Positions 57,929 through 64,000 of a stretch of 64,000 nt of DNA are shown here, in pieces. Positions within the stretch are counted from its first letter, which is position 1. Every line of letters starts with the position of its first letter. The notes beneath the pieces were generated by a model. That model saw only the letters and a list, made by a program, of their open reading frames with translations. It searched no databases and had not been told where the DNA came from. Location of the stretch: assembly GCF_001643775.1 (NCBI RefSeq), contig NZ_CP011402.1, forward strand, positions 1,644,432 to 1,708,431, read 5' to 3'. Source of the DNA: Denitrobacterium detoxificans (GTDB lineage: Bacteria > Actinomycetota > Coriobacteriia > Coriobacteriales > Eggerthellaceae). The translations under genes and the position numbers were made by a program.

Positions 57929-58189
57929 CTATTTGGCCTTCTCGACGATTTCGATGAGGCGCCAGCGCTTCATCTTGGACAGCGGACGGGTCTCCATGAT
58001 GCGAACGGTGTCGCCCACGCCCGTCTCGTTGTTCTCATCGTGCGCATGGAACTTCTTCGTGGTCGTCATCATCTTGCCGTAGATCGGATGGGGCTTGCGC
58101 TCCTTGACCTCGACAACGCACGTCTTGTCGCCAGCGGTGCTCACCACGATGCCCTGGCGAACTTTGCGAGAGTTGCGTTCTTCGCTCAT
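57929..58189 (-). CDS. rpsQ: 30S ribosomal protein S17
   Basis: This is an 86-residue S17, OB fold, with [25 protein letters not shown] as the family signature. It lies between rpmC and rplN. Confidence 0.97.
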   Translation of the reverse strand: MSEERNSRKVRQGIVVSTAGDKTCVVEVKERKPHPIYGKMMTTTKKFHAHDENNETGVGDTVRIMETRPLSKMKRWRLIEIVEKAK

Positions 58190-58220
58190 ACTCTTTAAGT
58201 CCTTTCAGTTCGCTCTTGAC

Positions 58221-58415
58221 TTATGCGGAGAGCTCACGGGCGCGCATTTCGGTCTGGATGCGCGCGATGTCCTTCTTTACCTGCTTGACGCGAGCCGTGT
58301 TGTCCAGCTGGCTGGTAGCCATCTGGAAACGAAGATTGAACAGCTCGGCACGCGCCTCCTTCAGCTTCGCCTGCAGGTCGTCGGCGGAAAGTTCACGGAT
58401 TTCGCTAGCCTTCAT
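58221..58415 (-). CDS. rpmC: 50S ribosomal protein L29
   Basis: This is a 64-residue helical L29, starting [20 protein letters not shown]. The ATG overlaps the rplP stop by one base (TAATG), which indicates translational coupling; an upstream in-frame extension lies within rplP and is not used. Confidence 0.96.
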   Translation of the reverse strand: MKASEIRELSADDLQAKLKEARAELFNLRFQMATSQLDNTARVKQVKKDIARIQTEMRARELSA

Positions 58416-58837
58416 TATTCCTGGCCCTCCGTTTCGCGAGAGACGATCTTGCACTTGATGGGCAGCTTGTTGATGGCCAGACGAAGTGCTTCCTTGGCGG
58501 TTTCCTCGTCAACGTCGGCAACCTCGAACATGATGCGGCCGGGCTTCACGACGGCAACCCAAGCCTCGGGGTTACCCTTACCGGAACCCATGCGGGTTTC
58601 AGCCGGCTTCTGGGTAATGGGCTTGTCAGGGAAGATCGTGATCCAAACCTTACCGCCACGCTTCATCTGACGCGTGATGGCGATACGAGCAGCCTCGATC
58701 TGACGGTTGGTGATCCAATGAGCTTCGAGAGCCTGGATGCCCCACTGGCCATGGTTCAGACGCGTACCGCCCTTGGCCTTGCCCTTCATGGAGCCACGCT
58801 GCACCTTACGATGCTTTACACGCTTGGGTACTAGCAT
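58415..58837 (-). CDS. rplP: 50S ribosomal protein L16
   Basis: This is a 140-residue L16, starting [15 protein letters not shown], with the conserved [22 protein letters not shown]. The start overlaps the rpsC stop by one base (TAATG), as at the next junction. Confidence 0.97.
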   Translation of the reverse strand: MLVPKRVKHRKVQRGSMKGKAKGGTRLNHGQWGIQALEAHWITNRQIEAARIAITRQMKRGGKVWITIFPDKPITQKPAETRMGSGKGNPEAWVAVVKPGRIMFEVADVDEETAKEALRLAINKLPIKCKIVSRETEGQE

Positions 58838-59544
58838 TATTTGTTCCCCCTATCGTTGTTACGACGACGGTTAGGACGGGAGCTAGAGCCCTCCAGAGCG
58901 GGTTCCGGAGCCTTCTGGCCCGGCATGACCTCGCCGTGGTACACCCACACCTGAACGCCAATGGCGCCCATCTGAGTGTTGGCGGTGTAGAAACCGTAGT
59001 CAATCTTCGCACGCAGGGTATGCAGGGGCACACGACCCTCGCGATACCACTCGCGGCGGCTCATCTCAGCGCCACCCAGACGGCCGGCGCACTGGATACG
59101 GATGCCCTTGGCACCGCTCTTGCGAGCGGACTGAACAGCCTTGCGCATGGCGCGACGGAAGGCAACGCGGCCTTCCAGCTGCTCGGCCACAGACTGGGCA
59201 ATGAGGGTAGCGTCGAGTTCGGGACGCTTAATTTCGACAACTTCGACGCTGACGGGGCCGTTGGCCACCTTCGAGAGCTTCTTGCGAAGCGCATCGATCT
59301 CTGCGCCCTTCTTGCCGATCACAACACCCGGACGAGCCGTGGTGATGATGATCTTGATCTTGTCGCCGGCGCGCTCGATTTCAACCTTGGAAACGGCTGC
59401 ACGAGCGAGCTGCTTGTCGAGGTATTCGCGAATAGCGAGGTCGTTTTCCAGCGTAGACGCGTAATCCTTATCGGCATACCAGCGGCTGCGCCAGTTTTCG
59501 ATGACGCCGAGGCGGAAGCCGGTGGGGCTGACTTTCTGTCCCAT
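58837..59544 (-). CDS. rpsC: 30S ribosomal protein S3
   Basis: This is a 235-residue S3 with the KH domain ([20 protein letters not shown]) and the C-terminal S3 domain ([24 protein letters not shown]-like). It lies 5 bp after rplV. Confidence 0.97.
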   Translation of the reverse strand: MGQKVSPTGFRLGVIENWRSRWYADKDYASTLENDLAIREYLDKQLARAAVSKVEIERAGDKIKIIITTARPGVVIGKKGAEIDALRKKLSKVANGPVSVEVVEIKRPELDATLIAQSVAEQLEGRVAFRRAMRKAVQSARKSGAKGIRIQCAGRLGGAEMSRREWYREGRVPLHTLRAKIDYGFYTANTQMGAIGVQVWVYHGEVMPGQKAPEPALEGSSSRPNRRRNNDRGNK

Positions 59545-59549
59545 GTGTT

Positions 59550-59891
59550 TTATGCCTCCTCTCGGGTGCCAACGATAATGGTGATGTGGCTCGTGCGCTT
59601 GCGGATGCGCGAAGCGGAGCCCTTTGCACGAGGACGAATGCGCTTCAGCGTGGGGCCTTCGTCGACGTAAGCGGCCTTGACCACGAGCTGATTGGCATTG
59701 ACATGATCCTTGTGCTCTGCGTTGGCAACAGCCGAGTTGAGCGTCTTCTCGACGGTTTCGGCGATAGCGCGTTCGGTGTAAGCCAGGATCTCACGAGCCT
59801 GGATTACGGACTTACCGCGCACCTGGTCTACGACGATGCGAGCCTTGCGGGGCGAGACGCGCACGTAGCGAGCGATTGCTTTAGCTTCCAT
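59550..59891 (-). CDS. rplV: 50S ribosomal protein L22
   Basis: This is a 113-residue L22 lining the exit tunnel. It starts [20 protein letters not shown] and has the tunnel-loop region [20 protein letters not shown]. It lies 17 bp after rpsS. Confidence 0.97.
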   Translation of the reverse strand: MEAKAIARYVRVSPRKARIVVDQVRGKSVIQAREILAYTERAIAETVEKTLNSAVANAEHKDHVNANQLVVKAAYVDEGPTLKRIRPRAKGSASRIRKRTSHITIIVGTREEA

Positions 59892-59908
59892 GTTCTATCC
59901 CTCCCTAC

Positions 59909-60166
59909 TTATTTCGCGTGGCCGCGGAACGTACGCGTGGGAGCAAACTCTCCCAGCTTGTGGCCAACCATGGATTCGGTGACGTATACCGGCACGTGCT
60001 TGCGACCATCATGAACGGCGATGGTGTGACCCACCATTTCCGGGAAGATGGTGCTAGAACGGGACCAGGTCTTGATGACGTCCTTCGTGCCCGCAGCGTT
60101 CATCGCATCGATGCGACTGAGAAGGCGCGGTTCCACAAAGGGACCTTTTTTCAAACTTCTGCTCAC
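59909..60166 (-). CDS. rpsS: 30S ribosomal protein S19
   Basis: This is an 85-residue S19, starting [19 protein letters not shown] with the conserved [15 protein letters not shown] and [16 protein letters not shown]. Confidence 0.97.
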   Translation of the reverse strand: MSRSLKKGPFVEPRLLSRIDAMNAAGTKDVIKTWSRSSTIFPEMVGHTIAVHDGRKHVPVYVTESMVGHKLGEFAPTRTFRGHAK

Positions 60167-60188
60167 ATTAACTCCTAGCTAATTCGCG

Positions 60189-61019
60189 CTACTTCTTGCG
60201 ACGACGGATGATCAGGCGGCTCGAAGCCTTCTTCGGGTTGCGGGTACGATGGCCCTTGGTGGGAACGCCCCACGGAGAAACAGGATGACGACCGGCGGTC
60301 TTGTTCTTGCCCTCGCCACCACCATGGGGATGGTCGACGGGGTTCATGACGGTACCGCGAACGGTGGGACGGACGCCCATCCAGCGCTTACGGCCAGCCT
60401 TGCCGATCTTGATGTTGCCATGCTCGGCATTGCCAACCTCGCCAATGGTGGCGCGGCAGGTTACGAGCACGCGACGCATTTCGGAAGAGGGCATACGCAG
60501 GATAGCGTAGTCGCCTTCCTTACCCATGAGCTGGATGCTGGTGCCAGCGGAACGAGCCAGGGCAGCACCCTTGCCGGGCTGCAGCTCGACGGCATGCACG
60601 AGCGTACCAACGGGGATAGCCGAAAGGGGCATAGCGTTACCGGGCTTGATGTCGGCGCCTTCGCCGGAAAGCACCGTATCACCCACGCACAGACCCTTCG
60701 GGTGCAGAATGTAGCGCTTCTCGCCGTCCACGTAGTGGAGCAGAGCGATGCGGGCGCTGCGATTCGGGTCGTATTCGACGGTGGCAACCTTGGCGGGCAC
60801 GCCGTCCTTGTTGCGCTTGAAATCGATAAGACGATAACGACGCTTCACGCCGCCGCCCTGATGGCGGGTGGTGATGCGACCGTAGTTGTTGCGGCCTGCC
60901 TTCTTCGGCAGAGGACGCAGCAGCGACTTTTCCGGCTTATCCGTCGTGATCTCCGCGAAGTCGGAGACCGTCTGGAAGCGTCGGCCGGGGCTAGTCGGCT
61001 TGAATTGCTTGACTCCCAT
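60189..61019 (-). CDS. rplB: 50S ribosomal protein L2
   Basis: L2 is needed for subunit joining and lies near the peptidyl transferase centre. The 276-residue protein starts [14 protein letters not shown] and ends in a basic [13 protein letters not shown]. It contains the conserved [12 protein letters not shown] with the functional histidine. It is the first gene of this cluster: rplW, rplD, rplC and rpsJ, which usually precede it, are absent from the window. AGAAAGGAA lies just upstream of the ATG. Confidence 0.97.
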   Translation of the reverse strand: MGVKQFKPTSPGRRFQTVSDFAEITTDKPEKSLLRPLPKKAGRNNYGRITTRHQGGGVKRRYRLIDFKRNKDGVPAKVATVEYDPNRSARIALLHYVDGEKRYILHPKGLCVGDTVLSGEGADIKPGNAMPLSAIPVGTLVHAVELQPGKGAALARSAGTSIQLMGKEGDYAILRMPSSEMRRVLVTCRATIGEVGNAEHGNIKIGKAGRKRWMGVRPTVRGTVMNPVDHPHGGGEGKNKTAGRHPVSPWGVPTKGHRTRNPKKASSRLIIRRRKK

Positions 61020-61147
61020 TCAAATTTCCTTTCTGTCTCTGTGGCACACGATCGCCGCTTAGCCCAAACCTGGGATAGCTTGAACTTACGACCCCGTTTG
61101 TTACCACGCGCCCGGGTGTATCCATACACACAGTGACGCAAAGATGT

Positions 61148-61176
61148 ATTGTAGATAGGAAAGGGAACACTCGCAA
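61148..61176 (-). promoter_or_regulatory. Promoter of the rplB-adk operon
   Basis: On the minus strand TTGCGA and TACAAT are 17 bp apart. The predicted leader is about 120 nt long and contains a short GTGTAT-GG-ATACAC hairpin. Presence of a promoter directly before rplB supports an independent transcription unit. Confidence 0.6.
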
Positions 61177-61414
61177 GGGACCCACCAAATAGTCACAATC
61201 ACGCTTGCGATAGATAGAACGCACGCGCAAAGCGGGGCGCATACGGCAAAGAAGCTTCGAGGACGCAACCAACGATGCGGGGAAGCCCCGAGCAAATACA
61301 TACTATATAGGGGCATACCAAGACATGCGACCGGCCAGACCGATTCTCCACCATTCCCGCTTCCCCGCCTCAGAAACTTACCCCGTATATATGTAGGCTT
61401 ACCATGATTATCAC

Positions 61415-61429
61415 GCCCCATATTGGGGC
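61415..61429. promoter_or_regulatory. Inverted repeat before the glycosyltransferase gene
   Basis: GCCCC-ATATT-GGGGC lies about 55 bp upstream of the start and resembles the CCCCATATGGGG core at 19792-19809, which also precedes a glycosyltransferase gene. No T-run follows, so an operator is more plausible here. Confidence 0.35.
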
Positions 61430-61481
61430 CTACTGATAAAATAGGCGCGTTGTGCCCGAATGCCCAAGGAGGATCAGAGGT

Positions 61482-62504
61482 TTGAACCCCACGCTTACCA
61501 TAGCGATGCCGTGTTACAACACCGCGGAGTACCTCGACCAGTGCTTCGACTCCCTGCTCGACAAGGTTTCGGGCATCGAAATCGTTGCCATCGACGATGG
61601 ATCCACCGACGAAACGCTTTCCATCCTGGAAGGCTATCAGCAACGCTATCCCGAAAGCGTACGCGTCTTCCATCAGGAGAACGCTGGCTGGGGCGGCGCA
61701 ATCAACCACGCCCTACGTGAAGCGCAGGGCACGTTCATGCTGGTGCTCGATTCCGACGACCACCTCAACGCCGAAGCGCTCGAACGCGTTGTTCGCAAGA
61801 TCGAGGAACTTGAAGCCGAAAACGCGCAGGTCGATCTATTCGTAACGAACTTCGTGTACGACCACGTGGCCGACAAGTCCACCAAGCAAATCAGCTACCG
61901 CAATATGATGCCGCGCGATTGCGTCTTTACGTGGGCCGATACGAAGAACCCCTCCATTTCGGAATACTTCATGATGCACGCCATGACGTATCGCGTGCAA
62001 ACCCTACGCGAAAGCGGCCTGAAGCTTCCCGAGCATGCCGCCTACATGGACAGCATCTATGCGCTGCATCCGCTCCCCCATGTGCGCAACCTGTATTACA
62101 TGGATGTCGATTTGTACTTCTACCTCATTGGCCGCGAAGGCCAGTCCATCGAAATCGAGGTCCTGAAGAAGCACATCGGCGAACAGCTGCAGGCAACCCG
62201 ACACGTCATCGACGACTTCGATTACGAAGAGCTTCATGCGAAGAGCCCGCAAATGGCCGATAGCATCGCCCGATACCTGTCCACCATGATGACGGTATCG
62301 ACCATTTACCTATTTAAAATCAACACTGCGGCATCAATCGCCGAAGTTCGCTCCATCTGGAAGTACCTTGAGGAGAACGATTCCGCCATGTATCGCTTCG
62401 TGAAGCATTCCATGGCTGGATGGACGTATCGTCACACCCCCATCGGCCGTGCCCTGGCTCGTGGCGTATATTCATTTGTGAACAGGATATTCAAGTTCGC
62501 GTAA
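61482..62504 (+). CDS. Family 2 glycosyltransferase
   Basis: This is a 340-residue inverting glycosyltransferase with the GT-A fold. It starts NPTLTIAMPCYNTAEYLDQC and carries EIVAIDDGSTDETL and the metal-binding DSDDHLN. The N-terminal catalytic domain spans about 1-220; the C-terminal part has no clear membrane helix. The start is taken as TTG because AAGGAGG lies 9 bp upstream; a GTG ten codons earlier has no such site. It probably builds a cell-surface glycan with the membrane protein encoded next. Confidence 0.87.
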   Translation: MNPTLTIAMPCYNTAEYLDQCFDSLLDKVSGIEIVAIDDGSTDETLSILEGYQQRYPESVRVFHQENAGWGGAINHALREAQGTFMLVLDSDDHLNAEALERVVRKIEELEAENAQVDLFVTNFVYDHVADKSTKQISYRNMMPRDCVFTWADTKNPSISEYFMMHAMTYRVQTLRESGLKLPEHAAYMDSIYALHPLPHVRNLYYMDVDLYFYLIGREGQSIEIEVLKKHIGEQLQATRHVIDDFDYEELHAKSPQMADSIARYLSTMMTVSTIYLFKINTAASIAEVRSIWKYLEENDSAMYRFVKHSMAGWTYRHTPIGRALARGVYSFVNRIFKFA

Positions 62505-62554
62505 TCCCGCTTCAAAGGGGGATGTGCACGAGGGACTTGCAGGGAAAGGCACCC

Positions 62555-63631
62555 ATGCGGGACACGGATAAGCCGATAGTCGACGAGGAAGAAGTTATCG
62601 AAGAACCCCATATCAAGGGGAAGATTCTTAACATCGTCCTGCTCATTCTGGCATTTGGCCTTCTGTGCGTGTACCTTTTCATCGGCGGCGAAGCCAGCGA
62701 ACTGGCCGAGGCAGTAAGCGACATTCGCTGGACGTGGCTCACGCTTGCCCTGTTCATGGTGGTGCTCTACTGGGTGCTCGAAAGCGTATGCATTCAGATC
62801 TTCGCGAACAAGATGCACCCTGGCTTCAAGTTCTACAAGACGAATATCGTTACCGTCATCGGGCAGTACTTCAACTGCGTCACGCCGCTTTCCAGTGGCG
62901 GCCAGCCCTTCCAAGCGTACTACTATCGCCGTTTCGGCATGCCGTACTCGAAGTCCATCCCCATGCTGCTCTGCAGGTTCATCTCGTATCAGCTTTCCAC
63001 CACCACGTTCTGCGCTATCGTATTGCTTCTGCGCTTTACGTACTTCACCGACGAAAACCCCGCCCTCATGGCACTCGTTATCGTTGGCTTCATCGGTGGC
63101 CTGGGCCTTATGACCATGCTCCTGCTGCTGGCCTTCTGGCGTTCCGGTACGCAACATGTCGTGCACGTCGTTTTGCGTTTGGGCGCAAAAATTCATCTGG
63201 TAAAGGACCTGGACGGCTCTCTCGCCTGGGCAGACAAGCAGATCAGCGATGCCTATAACGAGATCCAGTTCCTCCTGAAGGAACCCAAGCTGCTGGCGAA
63301 GTCTTCCGCCGTAACGTTCGTGCAGCTGGCAGAATACTTCTCCATCTCGTATGTCATCTATCGAGGATTTGGTTACGTAGACGCCGACTTCCTTTCGATC
63401 GTTTCCTGCCAGGCGTTCGTGTACATGATCTCGTCGTTCGTTCCCACGCCTGGTGCCGTAGGCGCCGCCGAGAGTTCGTATGCACTCTTCTTCAGCACCA
63501 TCTACCCCAATGCAGCTGTGGTGGCCCTTTCCACCTTCATCTGGAGGCTGCTCACCTTCTACTTCCCCATCGTCGTTGGAATGCTGCTCACGCTGGTCGT
63601 GAACCATTCCAAGACGCTTACGCGGCAGTAA
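62555..63631 (+). CDS. Flippase-like integral membrane protein (LPG synthase/UPF0104 domain)
   Basis: This is a 358-residue protein with a cytoplasmic acidic N-terminus and about eight membrane helices. The family pattern of the lysylphosphatidylglycerol synthase/flippase-like domain is visible: NCVTPLSSGGQPFQAYYYRRFG and SFVPTPGAVGAAESSYALFF. Stand-alone members lack the synthase domain of MprF and may flip or bind lipids. It follows the glycosyltransferase by 50 bp in the same direction, so both may handle a lipid-linked glycan. AGGGAAAGG precedes the chosen ATG; earlier in-frame ATGs lack good sites. Confidence 0.83.
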   Translation: MRDTDKPIVDEEEVIEEPHIKGKILNIVLLILAFGLLCVYLFIGGEASELAEAVSDIRWTWLTLALFMVVLYWVLESVCIQIFANKMHPGFKFYKTNIVTVIGQYFNCVTPLSSGGQPFQAYYYRRFGMPYSKSIPMLLCRFISYQLSTTTFCAIVLLLRFTYFTDENPALMALVIVGFIGGLGLMTMLLLLAFWRSGTQHVVHVVLRLGAKIHLVKDLDGSLAWADKQISDAYNEIQFLLKEPKLLAKSSAVTFVQLAEYFSISYVIYRGFGYVDADFLSIVSCQAFVYMISSFVPTPGAVGAAESSYALFFSTIYPNAAVVALSTFIWRLLTFYFPIVVGMLLTLVVNHSKTLTRQ

Positions 63632-63648
63632 GCTTGCTTGGGCTGTCC

Positions 63649-63890
63649 GGTCGGGCGGCCGCATGGCCCCTTTGGGACACCCGCTCCGCTGCTCGCGTGG
63701 TTTCGGCCCCGCACGGGCCGAAACCTACGCTCGTGCGCTCGCTAGTTCATGCTTTTACTTGCGCTGCTCGGGGTTGCGGCGTAGATTTGCGTGAAGCTTT
63801 GCTTCCCGCTCTCTACGCCGCAACCCCGAGCATAGCGCTTTATTTTTTTGCTTTCACAGTGTCCCTACGGGGCCATGCGGCCGCCCGACC
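63649..63890. repeat. Structured intergenic repeat, copy B
   Basis: This 242-bp block has 32-bp outer arms (63649-63680 and 63859-63890) with two mismatches. The middle hairpin is GGTTTCGGCCC-CGCAC-GGGCCGAAACC (63699-63725). The inner stem 63761-63785 pairs with 63812-63838, with a 2-nt bulge and a GAAGC-TTT-GCTTC tip. Its 63729-63759 linker matches copy A at 30 of 31 positions. It lies just downstream of the flippase-like gene, as copy A lies downstream of the aminotransferase gene. Confidence 0.88.
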
Positions 63891-63909
63891 TACCCGGTTC
63901 AACTTACTG

Positions 63910-64000
63910 TCATACGCGGGTCGGATACTTAACGACCTGGTAAGACTTCCCCACGATGGGCAAATAGCAGCCTCGCTTAAATCGGTTTTCGACCTGCTCG
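63910..64000 (-). CDS. 3' end of an unidentified gene
   Basis: The minus-strand frame open from the window edge ends EQVENRFKRGCYLPIVGKSYQVVKYPTRV-stop, of which 29 codons are visible. Composition looks coding (no rare pattern, normal codons), and the stop lies 20 bp from repeat B. Too little is seen to name the protein. Confidence 0.5.
   Translation of the reverse strand, partial: EQVENRFKRGCYLPIVGKSYQVVKYPTRV

Larger units (their letters stand above)
61020..61481. other. Divergent intergenic region between rplB and the family 2 glycosyltransferase
   Basis: No gene is evident. It contains the rplB promoter and leader and the 61415-61429 inverted repeat. I looked for remnants of rplW or rplD on the minus strand and saw none. 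The rest is unremarkable. Confidence 0.6.

Noticed and set aside
61110-61130. 12-nt match CCCGGGTGTATC shared by the rplB leader and the region upstream of the tuf promoter
   Set aside because: In one case it lies in the leader and in the other upstream of the -35; with no structural agreement the match is probably chance.

Overview
The window is one contiguous stretch of high-GC bacterial chromosome. It carries no rRNA operon, prophage or CRISPR array. Several features point to Actinomycetota, most likely class Coriobacteriia (Eggerthellaceae-like): high GC, a MurE with the meso-diaminopimelate DNPR motif, a single-polypeptide pyruvate:ferredoxin oxidoreductase as in anaerobes, a zinc-type S14, and an ISL3 element. 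This assignment is inferred from gene content and style; no database was searched.

Layout. 1-5660 (minus) is the start of a division and cell-wall cluster: mraZ-rsmH-ftsL-ftsI-murE-murF, with MraZ boxes inside the promoter. 6294-11468 (plus) is a 1724-residue secreted, probably wall-attached protein built on about 20 Ala-Gly-Ile-Gly-Gly-Gly repeats. 11.6-19.5 kb holds xerD, pyrG, murJ, nadK, an iron-sulfur aldo/keto reductase, map and ybaK. A tRNA-Gln and a membrane glycosyltransferase follow. 21.7-25.8 kb is a methionine-type ABC importer (metN-metI-metQ) with an M20 amidohydrolase; the MetQ lipoprotein is circularly permuted. 25.8-31.3 kb is uvrB-coaE, rpsA and a nucleoid-associated protein gene. 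31.5-35.5 kb has an NhaD-like antiporter, a glnB-amt pair and a GNAT acetyltransferase.

35.8-40.3 kb (minus) is a translation and transcription superoperon: tRNA-Tyr, tRNA-Thr, tRNA-Met, tuf, rpmG, tRNA-Trp, secE, nusG, rplK, rplA. It is read from a consensus sigma-70 promoter. A complete ISL3-family element with an intact 8-bp target duplication sits about 80 bp upstream of that promoter. 42.0-45.0 kb has a sodium/solute symporter and an aspartate-type aminotransferase. 45.03-45.53 kb is a hairpin-rich intergenic block. Its first part recurs, with compensatory base changes, at 63.65-63.89 kb. nifJ and a large membrane protein gene follow. 51.6-61.0 kb (minus) is the S10/spc ribosomal cluster from rplB to adk. 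It lacks rpsJ-rplC-rplD-rplW at the front and ends with a terminator after adk. The window closes with a family 2 glycosyltransferase, a flippase-like membrane protein, the second structured repeat and the 3' end of an unidentified gene.

The most notable observations are the circularly permuted MetQ, the covarying structured repeat present twice, the higher-order repeat surface protein, the double and inverted MraZ-box clusters, and the freshly inserted IS upstream of the tuf operon.
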